A stretch of 10,597 bases of DNA from Xanthobacteraceae bacterium. Lineage in GTDB: Bacteria > Pseudomonadota > Alphaproteobacteria > Rhizobiales > Xanthobacteraceae. Both the position numbers and the translations under genes were made by a program. This document shows, one piece after another, positions 1 through 6,667 of this stretch (within the stretch, counting starts at the first letter, position 1; each line of letters begins with the position of its first letter). The stretch lies in assembly GCA_030037105.1 (NCBI GenBank), contig JASHRY010000254.1, positions 1-10,597 on the forward strand, written 5' to 3'. A model generated the notes under the pieces. That model was not told the origin of the DNA. It saw nothing but the letters and a program-made list of their open reading frames with translations, and ran no database searches.

Positions 1-1
1 C

Positions 2-664
2 CGGCATTTTGTCGGCGATCCGGGCGCGGCCCTGCCCACGGCCGAGGAGATCGACTATCTCTGCCAAGTGGTGAACGGCTATTTCCGCGCCACGATCGCC
101 GTCGCCGACATGGTATGGGCCTTCGCTGGGGTGCGTGCGCTCTACGGGGGCGGCGCGCGCCGGCTGCAAGACGTCGGGCGCGATTACGTCCTCGTCCTCG
201 ACCGGCGCCGCGGCGAAGCGCCGTTGCTTACGGTCTATGGCGGCAAGCTCACGACCTATCGCCGCCTGGCCGAGGACGTGCTCGAGCGGCTTTCTCCGTG
301 GTTGCCGCGTTCGCCGCCCTGGACCGCGGGAAGCGCTTTGCCGGGCGGCGACTTCGTCTATGACGGCGCCCCGGCGCTTATCGAGCGCATGCGGCGGCGA
401 TGGCCGTTCCTCACCGAAGACCACGCGCGCCGGCTCGTCGGCGCCTACGGCACGCGCGCGGAGAACGTGCTGCAGACGGCAACGCGGCTCGATGAACTCG
501 GCATGTGCTTCGGCGCCGACCTCACCGCCGCCGAGGTGCGCTACCTGATGACCAAGGAGTGGGCGCAAACGGCCGATGACGTGCTGTGGCGCCGCTCCAA
601 GCTCGGCCTGCGCTTCTCCGAGGCGCAGCGAACGGCGCTTGATCGCTTCATGGGGAGCGGATAA
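2..664 (+). CDS. glpD: Aerobic glycerol-3-phosphate dehydrogenase, C-terminal part (cut by window start)
   Basis: This FAD enzyme oxidises sn-glycerol 3-phosphate to dihydroxyacetone phosphate at the inner face of the cytoplasmic membrane and passes electrons to quinone. The frame is open from base 2, so the gene enters from the left; 220 residues are visible and the N-terminal Rossmann/FAD part is missing. Family signatures in order: GDPGAALPTAEEIDYLC near the visible start, the FAD-proximal GVRALY, then VYGGKLTTYRRLAE, and the C-terminal DAO domain with EVRYLMTKEWAQTADDVLWR and RRSKLGLRF. These match GlpD rather than other DAO-family oxidases. The stop is TAA at 662-664. An in-frame GTG at 68 is internal, not a start, because homology continues upstream of it. 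No other glycerol genes follow; the next gene is an unrelated hypothetical after a 430-base gap. Confidence 0.95.
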   Translation, partial: RHFVGDPGAALPTAEEIDYLCQVVNGYFRATIAVADMVWAFAGVRALYGGGARRLQDVGRDYVLVLDRRRGEAPLLTVYGGKLTTYRRLAEDVLERLSPWLPRSPPWTAGSALPGGDFVYDGAPALIERMRRRWPFLTEDHARRLVGAYGTRAENVLQTATRLDELGMCFGADLTAAEVRYLMTKEWAQTADDVLWRRSKLGLRFSEAQRTALDRFMGSG

Positions 665-668
665 CGGG

Positions 669-683
669 ATGCCGGCGCGGCAT
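669..683 (+). terminator. Possible transcription terminator after glpD
   Basis: Four bases after the glpD stop there is a perfect 6-bp stem ATGCCG/CGGCAT with a GCG loop. It has the position of a terminator but no U-run follows (the next bases are TAACAG), so it could equally be a transcript-end stabilising hairpin. Confidence 0.3.
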
Positions 684-936
684 TAACAGACCGCTCACCA
701 CGTCGGCGCGCGCCGCCGCGCGCGGGCGCGCGAACCAATCGGGTTGCCGATGTCGTCTCGATCACCCGCCGCCGCGGCCGGCCGTGCTGTTGGGCGATTA
801 TTGCGGTCCGGAACCGCGCAAGCTCGCCGCCGATTCCGTCGAGAAAGCCGCGCTGGCTTCGACGGGAGCCGAGGCCAGCGCGACCCGAGGATGCGCGCCA
901 ATCTTCGCGCGCGTTGACGGCAGGCGCCTCCTCTGG

Positions 937-1095
937 TTGAGTATTGAATTTACCACTCGACAACCGGAGAACCAAATTAATCACTCGACAAATATGGAAA
1001 TTGAGACACACTGTTCTTCATCACCGACAACAGTCGGACAGGCGTCGGTGACTGAGAGACCGGTTGCGCTCCCGCCTGTTCATCGCGTAGCGCAA
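937..1095 (+). promoter_or_regulatory. Upstream region and structured leader of the 74-aa gene
   Basis: No gene is credible between 665 and 1094. Bases 665-930 are very GC-rich and show nothing beyond a CG-alternating tract near 705-732. From about 937 to 1020 base composition turns AT-richer, as in promoter regions. This part carries a direct repeat CACTCGACAA at 954-963 and 982-991, 28 bases apart, possible regulator sites. Next comes an 8-bp inverted repeat TCACCGAC/GTCGGTGA (1021-1028, 1044-1051), where CCGAC can also pair with GTCGG at 1033-1037. A 7-bp inverted repeat TTGCGCT/AGCGCAA (1064-1070, 1089-1095) reaches the A of the start codon. I cannot place a convincing -35/-10 pair. Role as a promoter or leader is inferred from composition and position. 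Confidence 0.35.
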
Positions 1096-1319
1096 TGCCG
1101 ATTACTCCGTTCCTGACCGGTCAGGCGTTCGAGCCCGAAGTCGTTCGCGCCATGTCGGTCGCGTTCGACGATGTGTGCAGATCGCTGAAGTTGCGTCCGC
1201 GTTCCGACCCGGCGGCCGAAGTCGTCGCCAAGAAGATCATCGAACTCGCGCAGCGGGGCGTTCGCGACCCCGATGCGCTTAGCGCGCGCGTTCTCCAGGA
1301 GTTGCATCTCGGCGAATGA
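1095..1319 (+). CDS. Conserved hypothetical protein, 74 aa
   Basis: This is a small, probably soluble, helical protein with no membrane segment, signal peptide or Cys/His cluster. The opening MPITPFLTGQAF, the middle VRAMSVAFDDVCRSL and the motif VAKKIIELAQRGVRDPDAL resemble a small uncharacterised protein that I recall as frequent in Hyphomicrobiales genomes; its function is unknown to me. The start at 1095 is chosen because the family typically begins MPI.PFL; no clear Shine-Dalgarno sequence lies upstream, and a 7-bp hairpin arm runs into the ATG. The stop is TGA at 1317-1319. It stands alone: 430 bases after glpD and about 260 bases before the ABC operon, with repeats in the latter gap. 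No specific function can be assigned. Confidence 0.75.
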   Translation: MPITPFLTGQAFEPEVVRAMSVAFDDVCRSLKLRPRSDPAAEVVAKKIIELAQRGVRDPDALSARVLQELHLGE

Positions 1320-1383
1320 CGGCGGCGATCGGGCGGCCGAGGCGGTTCCGGCGCGTGACCGCAACGCGATCGGGTCGTGATTT

Positions 1384-1523
1384 TGAGCATGATGCGGAAA
1401 AGCGGCAACGGATTTCCGCAAAGCTCATGTTCAGCCGAGACGCCGGCGCGCAATCCGATTCAATGTGAGCGGATTGCGCTCCGGTCCGGAAACCTGTTCC
1501 CAGTTTCACCGGAATCATGCTCA
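1384..1523. repeat. Composite palindromic repeat bounded by 10-bp inverted repeats
   Basis: The two ends TGAGCATGAT (1384-1393) and ATCATGCTCA (1514-1523) are perfect 10-bp inverted repeats. Inside are two divergent, oppositely oriented copies of a Hyphomicrobiales intergenic palindrome (GAGCATGATCCGGAAAAG type): copy A at 1385-1430 with internal stem GCGGAAA/TTTCCGC, and copy B at about 1480-1522 on the other strand. Between them is a perfect 10-bp stem GCGCAATCCG (1448-1457)/CGGATTGCGC (1470-1479) with a 12-base loop. The element fills the gap between the 74-aa gene and potG. It has no coding capacity. I see no clear target-site duplication. Confidence 0.7.
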
Positions 1524-1571
1524 CATCTAACGTGATGCGCGATGGCGCCGTCTCTCTCTCGCGTCGCCGCC

Positions 1572-1575
1572 GGAG
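1572..1575 (+). promoter_or_regulatory. Ribosome binding site that sets the potG start
   Basis: GGAG lies 5 bases before ATG 1581. The in-frame upstream ATG at 1542 has no comparable site and would add 13 non-conserved residues, so 1581 is preferred. Confidence 0.55.
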
Positions 1576-1580
1576 TGGAA

Positions 1581-2705
1581 ATGATCGCCGGATCGAAACG
1601 AGATTTTGCGCCGTGGACCGATCCGAACTTGCGTCCGCTGCTGCGCAGCGAGGCCCTGACCAAGCGGTTCGGCGGCGTCGTCGCGGTCGATCATCTGTCG
1701 CTTGACGTATATGAAAGCGAGTTCTTTGCGCTGCTCGGACCCTCAGGCTGCGGCAAGACCACGCTCTTGCGGCTGATCGCGGGATTCGAGCGGCCGGGCG
1801 CCGGCCGCATCCTGCTTGACGGTATCGACCTTGCCGGCGTGCCGCCCTACCGGCGCCCGGTCAACATGATGTTCCAGAGCTACGCGCTGTTCCCGCACCT
1901 TACCGTCGAGGCCAACGTCGCGTTCGGCCTCAAGCAGGAGGGTCTCGCCAAGCTGGAGATTGCCCGCCGCGTCGCCGACATGCTTGCCCTGGTCAAACTC
2001 GAGGCGCTCGGCGCCCGCAAGCCGCATGAACTGTCCGGCGGCCAGCGCCAGCGCGTCGCCCTGGCGCGTTCGCTCGTCAAGCGCCCGCGGGTGTTGCTGC
2101 TCGACGAGCCGATGGCGGCGCTCGATAAGAAGCTGCGCGGCGAAATGCGGTTCGAGCTGGTGGAGCTGCAACGACAGCTCGGCCTCACCTTCGTCATCGT
2201 CACCCATGACCAGAGCGAAGCGATGATGGTGGCCGACCGCATCGGCGTGATGGATCGCGGGCGGCTCGTGCAGATCGGGCCGCCGGCCGAGATTTACGAG
2301 CGGCCGAACTCGCGCTGGGTCGCCGACTTCGTCGGCGACGTCAACCTCTTCGAGGGCCGCTTGAGCGACGATTGTCTCGGCGTCGACGGCACCGCAGCCG
2401 GCAATTTGCGCGTGGCACGGCCGGTCGACGCCGAGCCGGGCCGGATCGTCTGGGTGGCGGTGCGGCCGGAAAAGATCCGTATCGCCCGCGAGCCGCCATT
2501 GCCGGGCCTGGATAACCGAGTCGCCGGGACGGTCGTCGAAATCGGCTATCTCGGCGATCTGTCGCGCTACAAATTGCGCATCCGCGATGGCTCGCAGGTG
2601 CGGGCGGTGATCGCCAATAGCGGCGGTTTCGGCCACGCCATCGCGCCCGATGACCAGGTATGGCTGAGCTGGCCGCCCGAGGCCGCGATCGTGCTCACGC
2701 GCTAG
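1581..2705 (+). CDS. potG: Putrescine/spermidine-type ABC transporter ATP-binding protein (PotG/PotA family)
   Basis: This is the ATPase subunit of an importer of the polyamine class; two copies would sit on the cytoplasmic side of the PotH-PotI permease pair and hydrolyse ATP. With start 1581 it has 374 residues, close to E. coli PotG. Walker A GPSGCGKT is at 53-60, the Q-loop at Q99 in NMMFQSYALFPH, the signature LSGGQ at 151-155, Walker B VLLLDEP at 171-177 and the switch histidine at H209. A TOBE-type regulatory domain covers about 250-374, with VAVRPEKIRI and YLGDLSRYKL as in PotG. The whole protein reads like PotG rather than sugar- or iron-type ATPases (for example GVPPYRRPVNMMFQSYALFPH-like spacing and the VLTR end). 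It is first of three genes; potH begins 39 bases downstream. The substrate is inferred from family and not proved. Confidence 0.9.
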   Translation: MIAGSKRDFAPWTDPNLRPLLRSEALTKRFGGVVAVDHLSLDVYESEFFALLGPSGCGKTTLLRLIAGFERPGAGRILLDGIDLAGVPPYRRPVNMMFQSYALFPHLTVEANVAFGLKQEGLAKLEIARRVADMLALVKLEALGARKPHELSGGQRQRVALARSLVKRPRVLLLDEPMAALDKKLRGEMRFELVELQRQLGLTFVIVTHDQSEAMMVADRIGVMDRGRLVQIGPPAEIYERPNSRWVADFVGDVNLFEGRLSDDCLGVDGTAAGNLRVARPVDAEPGRIVWVAVRPEKIRIAREPPLPGLDNRVAGTVVEIGYLGDLSRYKLRIRDGSQVRAVIANSGGFGHAIAPDDQVWLSWPPEAAIVLTR

Positions 2706-2744
2706 GCCGGCGCCGGCGGAGAGCGAAGCGACGAAGACAACGGC

Positions 2745-3656
2745 ATGATGCGAAACCGGCGACAATCCTTTTGGCAGAAGCTCGTCTTCGCGATTCCCTA
2801 TGCCTGGCTCGTCGCCTTCTTTCTGGTGCCGTTTCTGATCGTGCTCAAGATCAGCATGGCGCAGACGGCGATCGCGCAGCCGCCGTACCGCCCGGTGCTC
2901 GATCTCGCGGCGGGATGGCGCGGCATCGCCGGCTTTTTCACCGGGCTCTCGCTCGACAATTACCGGCTCATCGGCTCTGATCCGCTCTACGTCCTGTCCT
3001 ACGTCAAGAGCGTCGAGATCGCCGCATTCTCCACCCTCATTCTGCTCGTCATCGGCTATCCGATCGCCTACGCGATCGCGCGCGCGCCGCGGCGCTGGCA
3101 GGCGGTGCTGGTCGTGCTCACCGTGCTGCCGTTTTGGACCTCGCTGCTCATCCGCATCTATGCCTGGATGAACATCCTGCAGCGCGACGGTCCGCTCAAT
3201 CAGGTGCTGTTGGCGCTGGCGATTGTGAAAGAGCCGCCGGCCTGGCTCGCGACCGATACCGCCGTCTATATCGGCATCGTCTATTCCTATCTGCCGTTCA
3301 TGGTGCTGCCGCTCTACGCGACGCTGGAGAAGCTCGACGAGTCGCTCATCGAGGCGGCGGCCGATCTCGGCTGCCCGCGCTGGCGCACGTTCTGGCTGGT
3401 GACGCTGCCGCTGTCGTCGTCCGGCGTGCTTGCGGGCGTGCTCCTGTGCTTCATCCCGATCGTCGGCGAGTTCGTCATTCCCGATCTGCTCGGCGGCTCG
3501 CGATCGCCGATGATCGGGCAGACGATCTGGACGGAATTTTTCGGCAACAAGGATTGGCCGACCGCCTCCGCGATCGCGGTGGTGCTGGTCTGTCTCCTGG
3601 TCACGCCGATCATCGCCTATCAGAGCCAGACCATGCCGGCCGCGGAACGGGATTGA
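2745..3656 (+). CDS. potH: Putrescine/spermidine-type ABC transporter permease 1
   Basis: This inner-membrane permease forms half of the channel of a polyamine-type importer. It has 303 residues, similar to E. coli PotH (about 317). Hydrophobic segments are seen at roughly 15-36, 86-112, 118-142, 173-195, 226-250 and 273-292, with a large loop after the first segment that includes the PotH-like stretch LSLDNYRLIG. The cytoplasmic EAA loop that docks the ATPase is at about 203-222 (EAAADLGCPRWRTFWLVTLP). The motif VGEFVIPDLLGG and the following SRSPMIGQTIW are typical of PotH/PotB. Two consecutive ATGs (2745, 2748) could each start it; the Shine-Dalgarno sequence is weak. The potI start follows the TGA by only 2 bases, so the two permeases are surely co-transcribed and translationally coupled. 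Confidence 0.9.
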   Translation: MMRNRRQSFWQKLVFAIPYAWLVAFFLVPFLIVLKISMAQTAIAQPPYRPVLDLAAGWRGIAGFFTGLSLDNYRLIGSDPLYVLSYVKSVEIAAFSTLILLVIGYPIAYAIARAPRRWQAVLVVLTVLPFWTSLLIRIYAWMNILQRDGPLNQVLLALAIVKEPPAWLATDTAVYIGIVYSYLPFMVLPLYATLEKLDESLIEAAADLGCPRWRTFWLVTLPLSSSGVLAGVLLCFIPIVGEFVIPDLLGGSRSPMIGQTIWTEFFGNKDWPTASAIAVVLVCLLVTPIIAYQSQTMPAAERD

Positions 3657-3658
3657 TC

Positions 3659-4456
3659 ATGCGCAGGCTGTCCGCCTTCAATCTCCTCGCCATCGTCCTC
3701 GGCCTCGCCTTCCTTTATCTGCCGATCGTCGTCCTGGTGATCTATTCGTTCAACGCCTCGCGACTGGTCGCGGTGTGGGGCGGCTGGTCGACGCGCTGGT
3801 ACGCCGCGCTCGTCAACGACGCGCCGCTCGTCGAATCGGCCTTCATCAGCATCCGCCTCGCGCTCGTCGCGGCGAGCGCGGCCACGCTGTTGGGGACGCT
3901 CGCGGCGCTGGCGCTGGTGCGTTGCGGCCGCTTCCGCGGCCGACTCCTGTTCGCCGCGATGATCTATGCTCCGCTGGTCATGCCGGAAGTGATCACCGGC
4001 CTGTCGTTGCTGCTCTTGTTCGTGGCCATCTCCGTCGATCGCGGCTTTTGGACCGTCGCCGTCGCCCACACCACCATGGCGATGTGCTTTGTCACCGTGA
4101 TCGTGCAGTCGCGGCTCGTCGACTTCGACATGAGCCTCGAAGAGGCGGCGATGGATCTCGGCGCTTCGCCGTTGCGCACGTTCCTGGAGGTGACCTTGCC
4201 GCTCATCCTGCCGGCCGTCGCCGCCGGCTGGATGCTGGCCTTCGCGCTCTCGCTCGATGACCTCGTCATCGCGAGCTTCACCACCGGGCCGGGCGCGACC
4301 ACGCTGCCGATCCGCATCTATTCCGAGGTTCGCCTCGGGGTGAAGCCGGAGATGAACGCCGTGTGCAGCATCATGGTCGGCGTCGTCGGCGTTGCCGTCA
4401 TCGGCGCCGCCCTCCTCGCCAAGCTCACCGGGGCGCGCGGCGCGACCCTGAAATGA
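3659..4456 (+). CDS. potI: Putrescine/spermidine-type ABC transporter permease 2
   Basis: This is the second inner-membrane permease, pairing with PotH. The start ATG at 3659 follows the potH stop by 2 bases; an AACGGGA purine stretch in the end of potH can serve as ribosome binding site. The protein has 265 residues (E. coli PotI about 281). Hydrophobic segments lie near 8-30, 64-88, 98-124, 131-150, 183-205 and 235-255. Diagnostic stretches are LYLPIVVLVIYSFNASRLV, GGWSTRWYAALV, APLVMPEVITGLSLLLLF, the EAA loop EEAAMDLGASPLRTFLEVTLP-like region at 161-181, and SLDDLVIASFTTGPGATTLP. These are close to PotI/PotC. The frame is open upstream inside potH (from about 3134), but that part is out-of-frame potH sequence. 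No binding-protein gene follows. Confidence 0.9.
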   Translation: MRRLSAFNLLAIVLGLAFLYLPIVVLVIYSFNASRLVAVWGGWSTRWYAALVNDAPLVESAFISIRLALVAASAATLLGTLAALALVRCGRFRGRLLFAAMIYAPLVMPEVITGLSLLLLFVAISVDRGFWTVAVAHTTMAMCFVTVIVQSRLVDFDMSLEEAAMDLGASPLRTFLEVTLPLILPAVAAGWMLAFALSLDDLVIASFTTGPGATTLPIRIYSEVRLGVKPEMNAVCSIMVGVVGVAVIGAALLAKLTGARGATLK

Positions 4457-4463
4457 ACTACTG

Positions 4464-4491
4464 AATGGTCCATATGTTGCTATGGCCCATT
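4464..4491. promoter_or_regulatory. Imperfect palindrome between potI and the toxin-antitoxin remnant
   Basis: Arms AATGGTCCATA (4464-4474) and TATGGCCCATT (4481-4491) match at 10 of 11 positions around a 6-base centre. It starts 7 bases after the potI stop and ends 22 bases before the ATG of the antitoxin remnant. As DNA it could be the former autoregulatory operator of the phd-vapC module; as RNA it could form a hairpin at the end of the pot transcript. No U-run follows, so a classic terminator is less likely. Confidence 0.45.
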
Positions 4492-4513
4492 AATTGGTCG
4501 GAAACGGTGGGGC

Positions 4514-4552
4514 ATGCGAATTTCCCTAACAGACGCAAAGGGCCGATTGACC
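4514..4552 (+). pseudogene. Phd/YefM-type antitoxin remnant (N-terminal codons only)
   Basis: The frame opens with ATG 4514 and reads MRISLTDAKGRLT, the usual start of Phd/YefM-family antitoxins that bind their operator with this N-terminal domain. A GGAAA at 4500-4504 lies 9 bases upstream as a ribosome site. After about 13 codons similarity to the family stops: the expected continuation (a stretch of the L..RAEAG type) is absent and VapC-like sequence begins. The original gene would be about 80 codons, so most of it is gone. The frame stays open into the toxin tail and ends at TAA 4682-4684, giving a 56-codon chimeric ORF. Whether it is translated is unknown. Identification rests on recognition of the short motif plus its VapC neighbour. 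Confidence 0.6.
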
Positions 4553-4553
4553 G

Positions 4554-4684
4554 CGGGCTTACGAACGATGAGGCAAGGGCGGGCATGCGGCTGCTTTGCG
4601 TACGCGACTGCCAAGGAGCATTCGCGTCGGCTGCTTTATATCGGCGAGGATTTCTCCAAGACCGACGTCGAGAGCGTCTTGTAA
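4554..4684 (+). pseudogene. VapC-type PIN-domain toxin remnant (C-terminal end only)
   Basis: Bases 4592-4684 encode CFAYATAKEH, RRLLYIGEDF and SKTDVESVL followed by TAA, the typical C-terminus of VapC PIN-domain ribonucleases (pattern GDCFAYA.AKE...LL..G.DF..TD). In another frame, 4557-4592 reads AYER-stop-GKGGHAA, matching the preceding VapC segment (AY.RWGKG.H.A). The TGA at 4569 probably replaces the usual Trp codon, and about six codons (the G-L-N-F/Y-G-D stretch with an active-site Asp) are missing between the two parts, with a frameshift. The N-terminal two thirds, including the first catalytic acidic residues, is gone. The gene is dead as a toxin. It ends 36 bases before the convergent AsmA stop. 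Confidence 0.65.
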
Positions 4685-4720
4685 ACGACGGGGCAGCACG
4701 CCGCGCCAAGCGATCCGCAG

Positions 4721-6643
4721 CTATTGGGAGCCCTTCGGCGGCGGGCCGGAGGTTGCGGCCGGAGCCGCCAGGAGCTTGTCGATCACCGAGCGCACGACAG
4801 CACCGGCATTGCGGTCCTTGACGGCTTCGAGCAGAGGAGCGGCCGCGCCCGAGCGGCGGATCAGGCTTTGCGCGTCCGGCAGCACGATCGGGTCGTCCCA
4901 CTGGCCCTGCACTGCGAACGGCAGCGCGAAATCGCTGGCGTGGGCGCTCGCAACAAGCGTGGCGACCCCCTTGAGGTCGAGATCGCGCGCGGGCACTGAG
5001 GCTTGACCGCTGCCGTCGATGCGCACCGCCGGGCCGTCGATGCGCATGTCGTCGACGGAGACCACGCCCTGCGCGACCTTGAGGCTTAGCGCCAACTGCT
5101 TGAAGGGTGTGCGTCCGGTGCGGTAGTCGCCGTTGCCCGACAGCGGCCGCCGCTCCAGCCGGCGCAACAATTGCTCGACATCGATGCCGACAAGCGCGCC
5201 GTCATGGGCGGCGAGGCTTGCCGTGCCGTTGAGCGTGTTGGTCACCGCCAGCACCGAACTGCCCGATCCCTCGATGTTGAGCGCCAGATTGCCCCGGCCC
5301 TCAAGCTTGTGGATCTTGAACACCTGGCCGAAAAAGTTTTGCAGATCGACATCGGTAAATTGCAGGTGCGAGCTGACCGCGACGCCGCCGTCGGCGCTGG
5401 CGAGCCCGAGCGACCCCTTGGCGGTGCCGCCGAACGCCTGCGATTCTCCAATGGTGAGGTCGAGCTTGCCGCCGCGCATGTTGGCGGCGACCGCGGTGCG
5501 GCCCAGCCGGGCGGTCGCGATCTTGATGCTTGCCGCCGACAGCCGCAGGTCGAGGTCAAAGTCGGCAAGCCCGTTCAATGCAATAGGCAGTTGATCCCAG
5601 GTGCGCTCGTTGGCCGCCAGCAAGCGAATGCCGCCGACATAAGGCGTGAGATCGAGAGTATCGGCGGCGAGCGTTCCCTCGACCGCGCGATGGCTGTCGG
5701 TCGATAACGTGAGCACGCCTTCGGCGGTGTTGCCGTCGAGTTCGACGTTGACACCGGTGAGCGAGACCTGACCGCTGCCGATTCGGCTTTGCGCCCGGAG
5801 CGCGAAACGCCCGAAGCCGCCGAACGGCGGCTCGTTGCCCCCGGTCCAGCGCATGGCGTCGCGCAAAGAGGGCGATTCGGCGCTCAGCGTGCCTTCGATC
5901 TTGAGCGTCGGCTGAGAGCTTGCGGCGCCGTCGAAGGCGATTTTCAGCGGCGCGCCGGCAAGCCGGAGCTTGACGCCCGAGCGGTCGCCGGCGAGCGCCG
6001 CCAGAAAATCGCTCAAGGTGAGACTCGCCTCGATCGGCTGGTTGTGCCACACGAAACGGCCGTTGGCGCCGAAGCTGCGCGAGATCGACGGCCAGGCGAG
6101 CTGAAACTCCACGCCGTCGAGCCGGTCGGTCACGTCCCTGCCGGCATAGCGATTATGAATGACAACGGACCCGCCCTGGATGCCGATCTCGGAGAACAAG
6201 GTCGTGCGGTCGTGATCGGGCTTGAGCGCGCGCGCGAGCGATTTGATCAGTCCCGACCAGTTCGACCCGCCGCCGGGCAGGAAAGCGACCGTGATCGTCG
6301 GCCGCACCAGCGTCACATCCGCGATTTCGATCCGTCCGGCGAGCAGCGGGAAGTAGCGCAGATGTGCCGTCAATTCGTCGGCCACGACCGCGGGCTCGCC
6401 GCCGCCGTCGTCGCCGAGCAGGACATCGTGAAAGGTCACCGTGCCGGACGGGAAAAACGAGACCGCGACGCTCCCGCGCAGCGTCGGCTCCAGGCCGGTG
6501 ACCGCGCGAATCTCGGCGCTGACCGCATCCCGCACCGCCGCGGCGGGAATAAGAAAAGACAACCCCACCAGCGCGAGCACGCCCGCCGCGACGACGGCAA
6601 CAATGGCAATCGCCAGGCGTTTCAAGCCAGTAGCCGCGGTCAA
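4721..6643 (-). CDS. AsmA-family envelope protein
   Basis: AsmA-like proteins are inner-membrane-anchored, beta-rich periplasmic proteins of the bridge-type lipid-transfer group connected with outer-membrane assembly and lipid homeostasis. With the TTG start at 6641-6643 the protein has 640 residues: a short cytoplasmic head, one membrane segment at about 9-32 (LAIAIVAVVAAGVLALVGLSF), then a long periplasmic part starting with AVSAEIRAVTGLEPTLRGSV, typical AsmA start. The C-terminal AsmA domain is clear at about 470-570 (LVGIDVEQLLRRLE, then RTPFKQLALSLKVAQGVV, then DGPAVRIDGSGQASV). The frame is open upstream to 7576, but that part overlaps the [2Fe-2S] gene and is not AsmA-like. No ATG lies near the true N-terminus; GGAAA at 6652-6656 is 8 bases upstream of the TTG. 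An in-frame GTG about 70 bases further upstream is an alternative. TAG stop at 4721-4723. Confidence 0.85.
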   Translation of the reverse strand: MTAATGLKRLAIAIVAVVAAGVLALVGLSFLIPAAAVRDAVSAEIRAVTGLEPTLRGSVAVSFFPSGTVTFHDVLLGDDGGGEPAVVADELTAHLRYFPLLAGRIEIADVTLVRPTITVAFLPGGGSNWSGLIKSLARALKPDHDRTTLFSEIGIQGGSVVIHNRYAGRDVTDRLDGVEFQLAWPSISRSFGANGRFVWHNQPIEASLTLSDFLAALAGDRSGVKLRLAGAPLKIAFDGAASSQPTLKIEGTLSAESPSLRDAMRWTGGNEPPFGGFGRFALRAQSRIGSGQVSLTGVNVELDGNTAEGVLTLSTDSHRAVEGTLAADTLDLTPYVGGIRLLAANERTWDQLPIALNGLADFDLDLRLSAASIKIATARLGRTAVAANMRGGKLDLTIGESQAFGGTAKGSLGLASADGGVAVSSHLQFTDVDLQNFFGQVFKIHKLEGRGNLALNIEGSGSSVLAVTNTLNGTASLAAHDGALVGIDVEQLLRRLERRPLSGNGDYRTGRTPFKQLALSLKVAQGVVSVDDMRIDGPAVRIDGSGQASVPARDLDLKGVATLVASAHASDFALPFAVQGQWDDPIVLPDAQSLIRRSGAAAPLLEAVKDRNAGAVVRSVIDKLLAAPAATSGPPPKGSQ

Positions 6644-6667
6644 GGGACGCGTTTCCGATGTTTGCTG

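Noticed and set aside
705..732. Alternating CG tract that might form Z-DNA
   Set aside because: Such tracts are common in sequence of this GC content and no associated feature supports a role.
541..1011. 156-residue minus-strand reading frame overlapping the end of glpD and the following gap
   Set aside because: No ribosome site or family resemblance; half of it is antisense to glpD.
1743..2765. 340-residue minus-strand reading frame
   Set aside because: Lies antisense to potG; composition rich in His, Arg and Asp is the usual mirror of GC-rich coding DNA and no family is recognised.
3134..3658. Upstream extension of the potI frame
   Set aside because: It runs through potH in a different frame and is not permease-like until the ATG at 3659.
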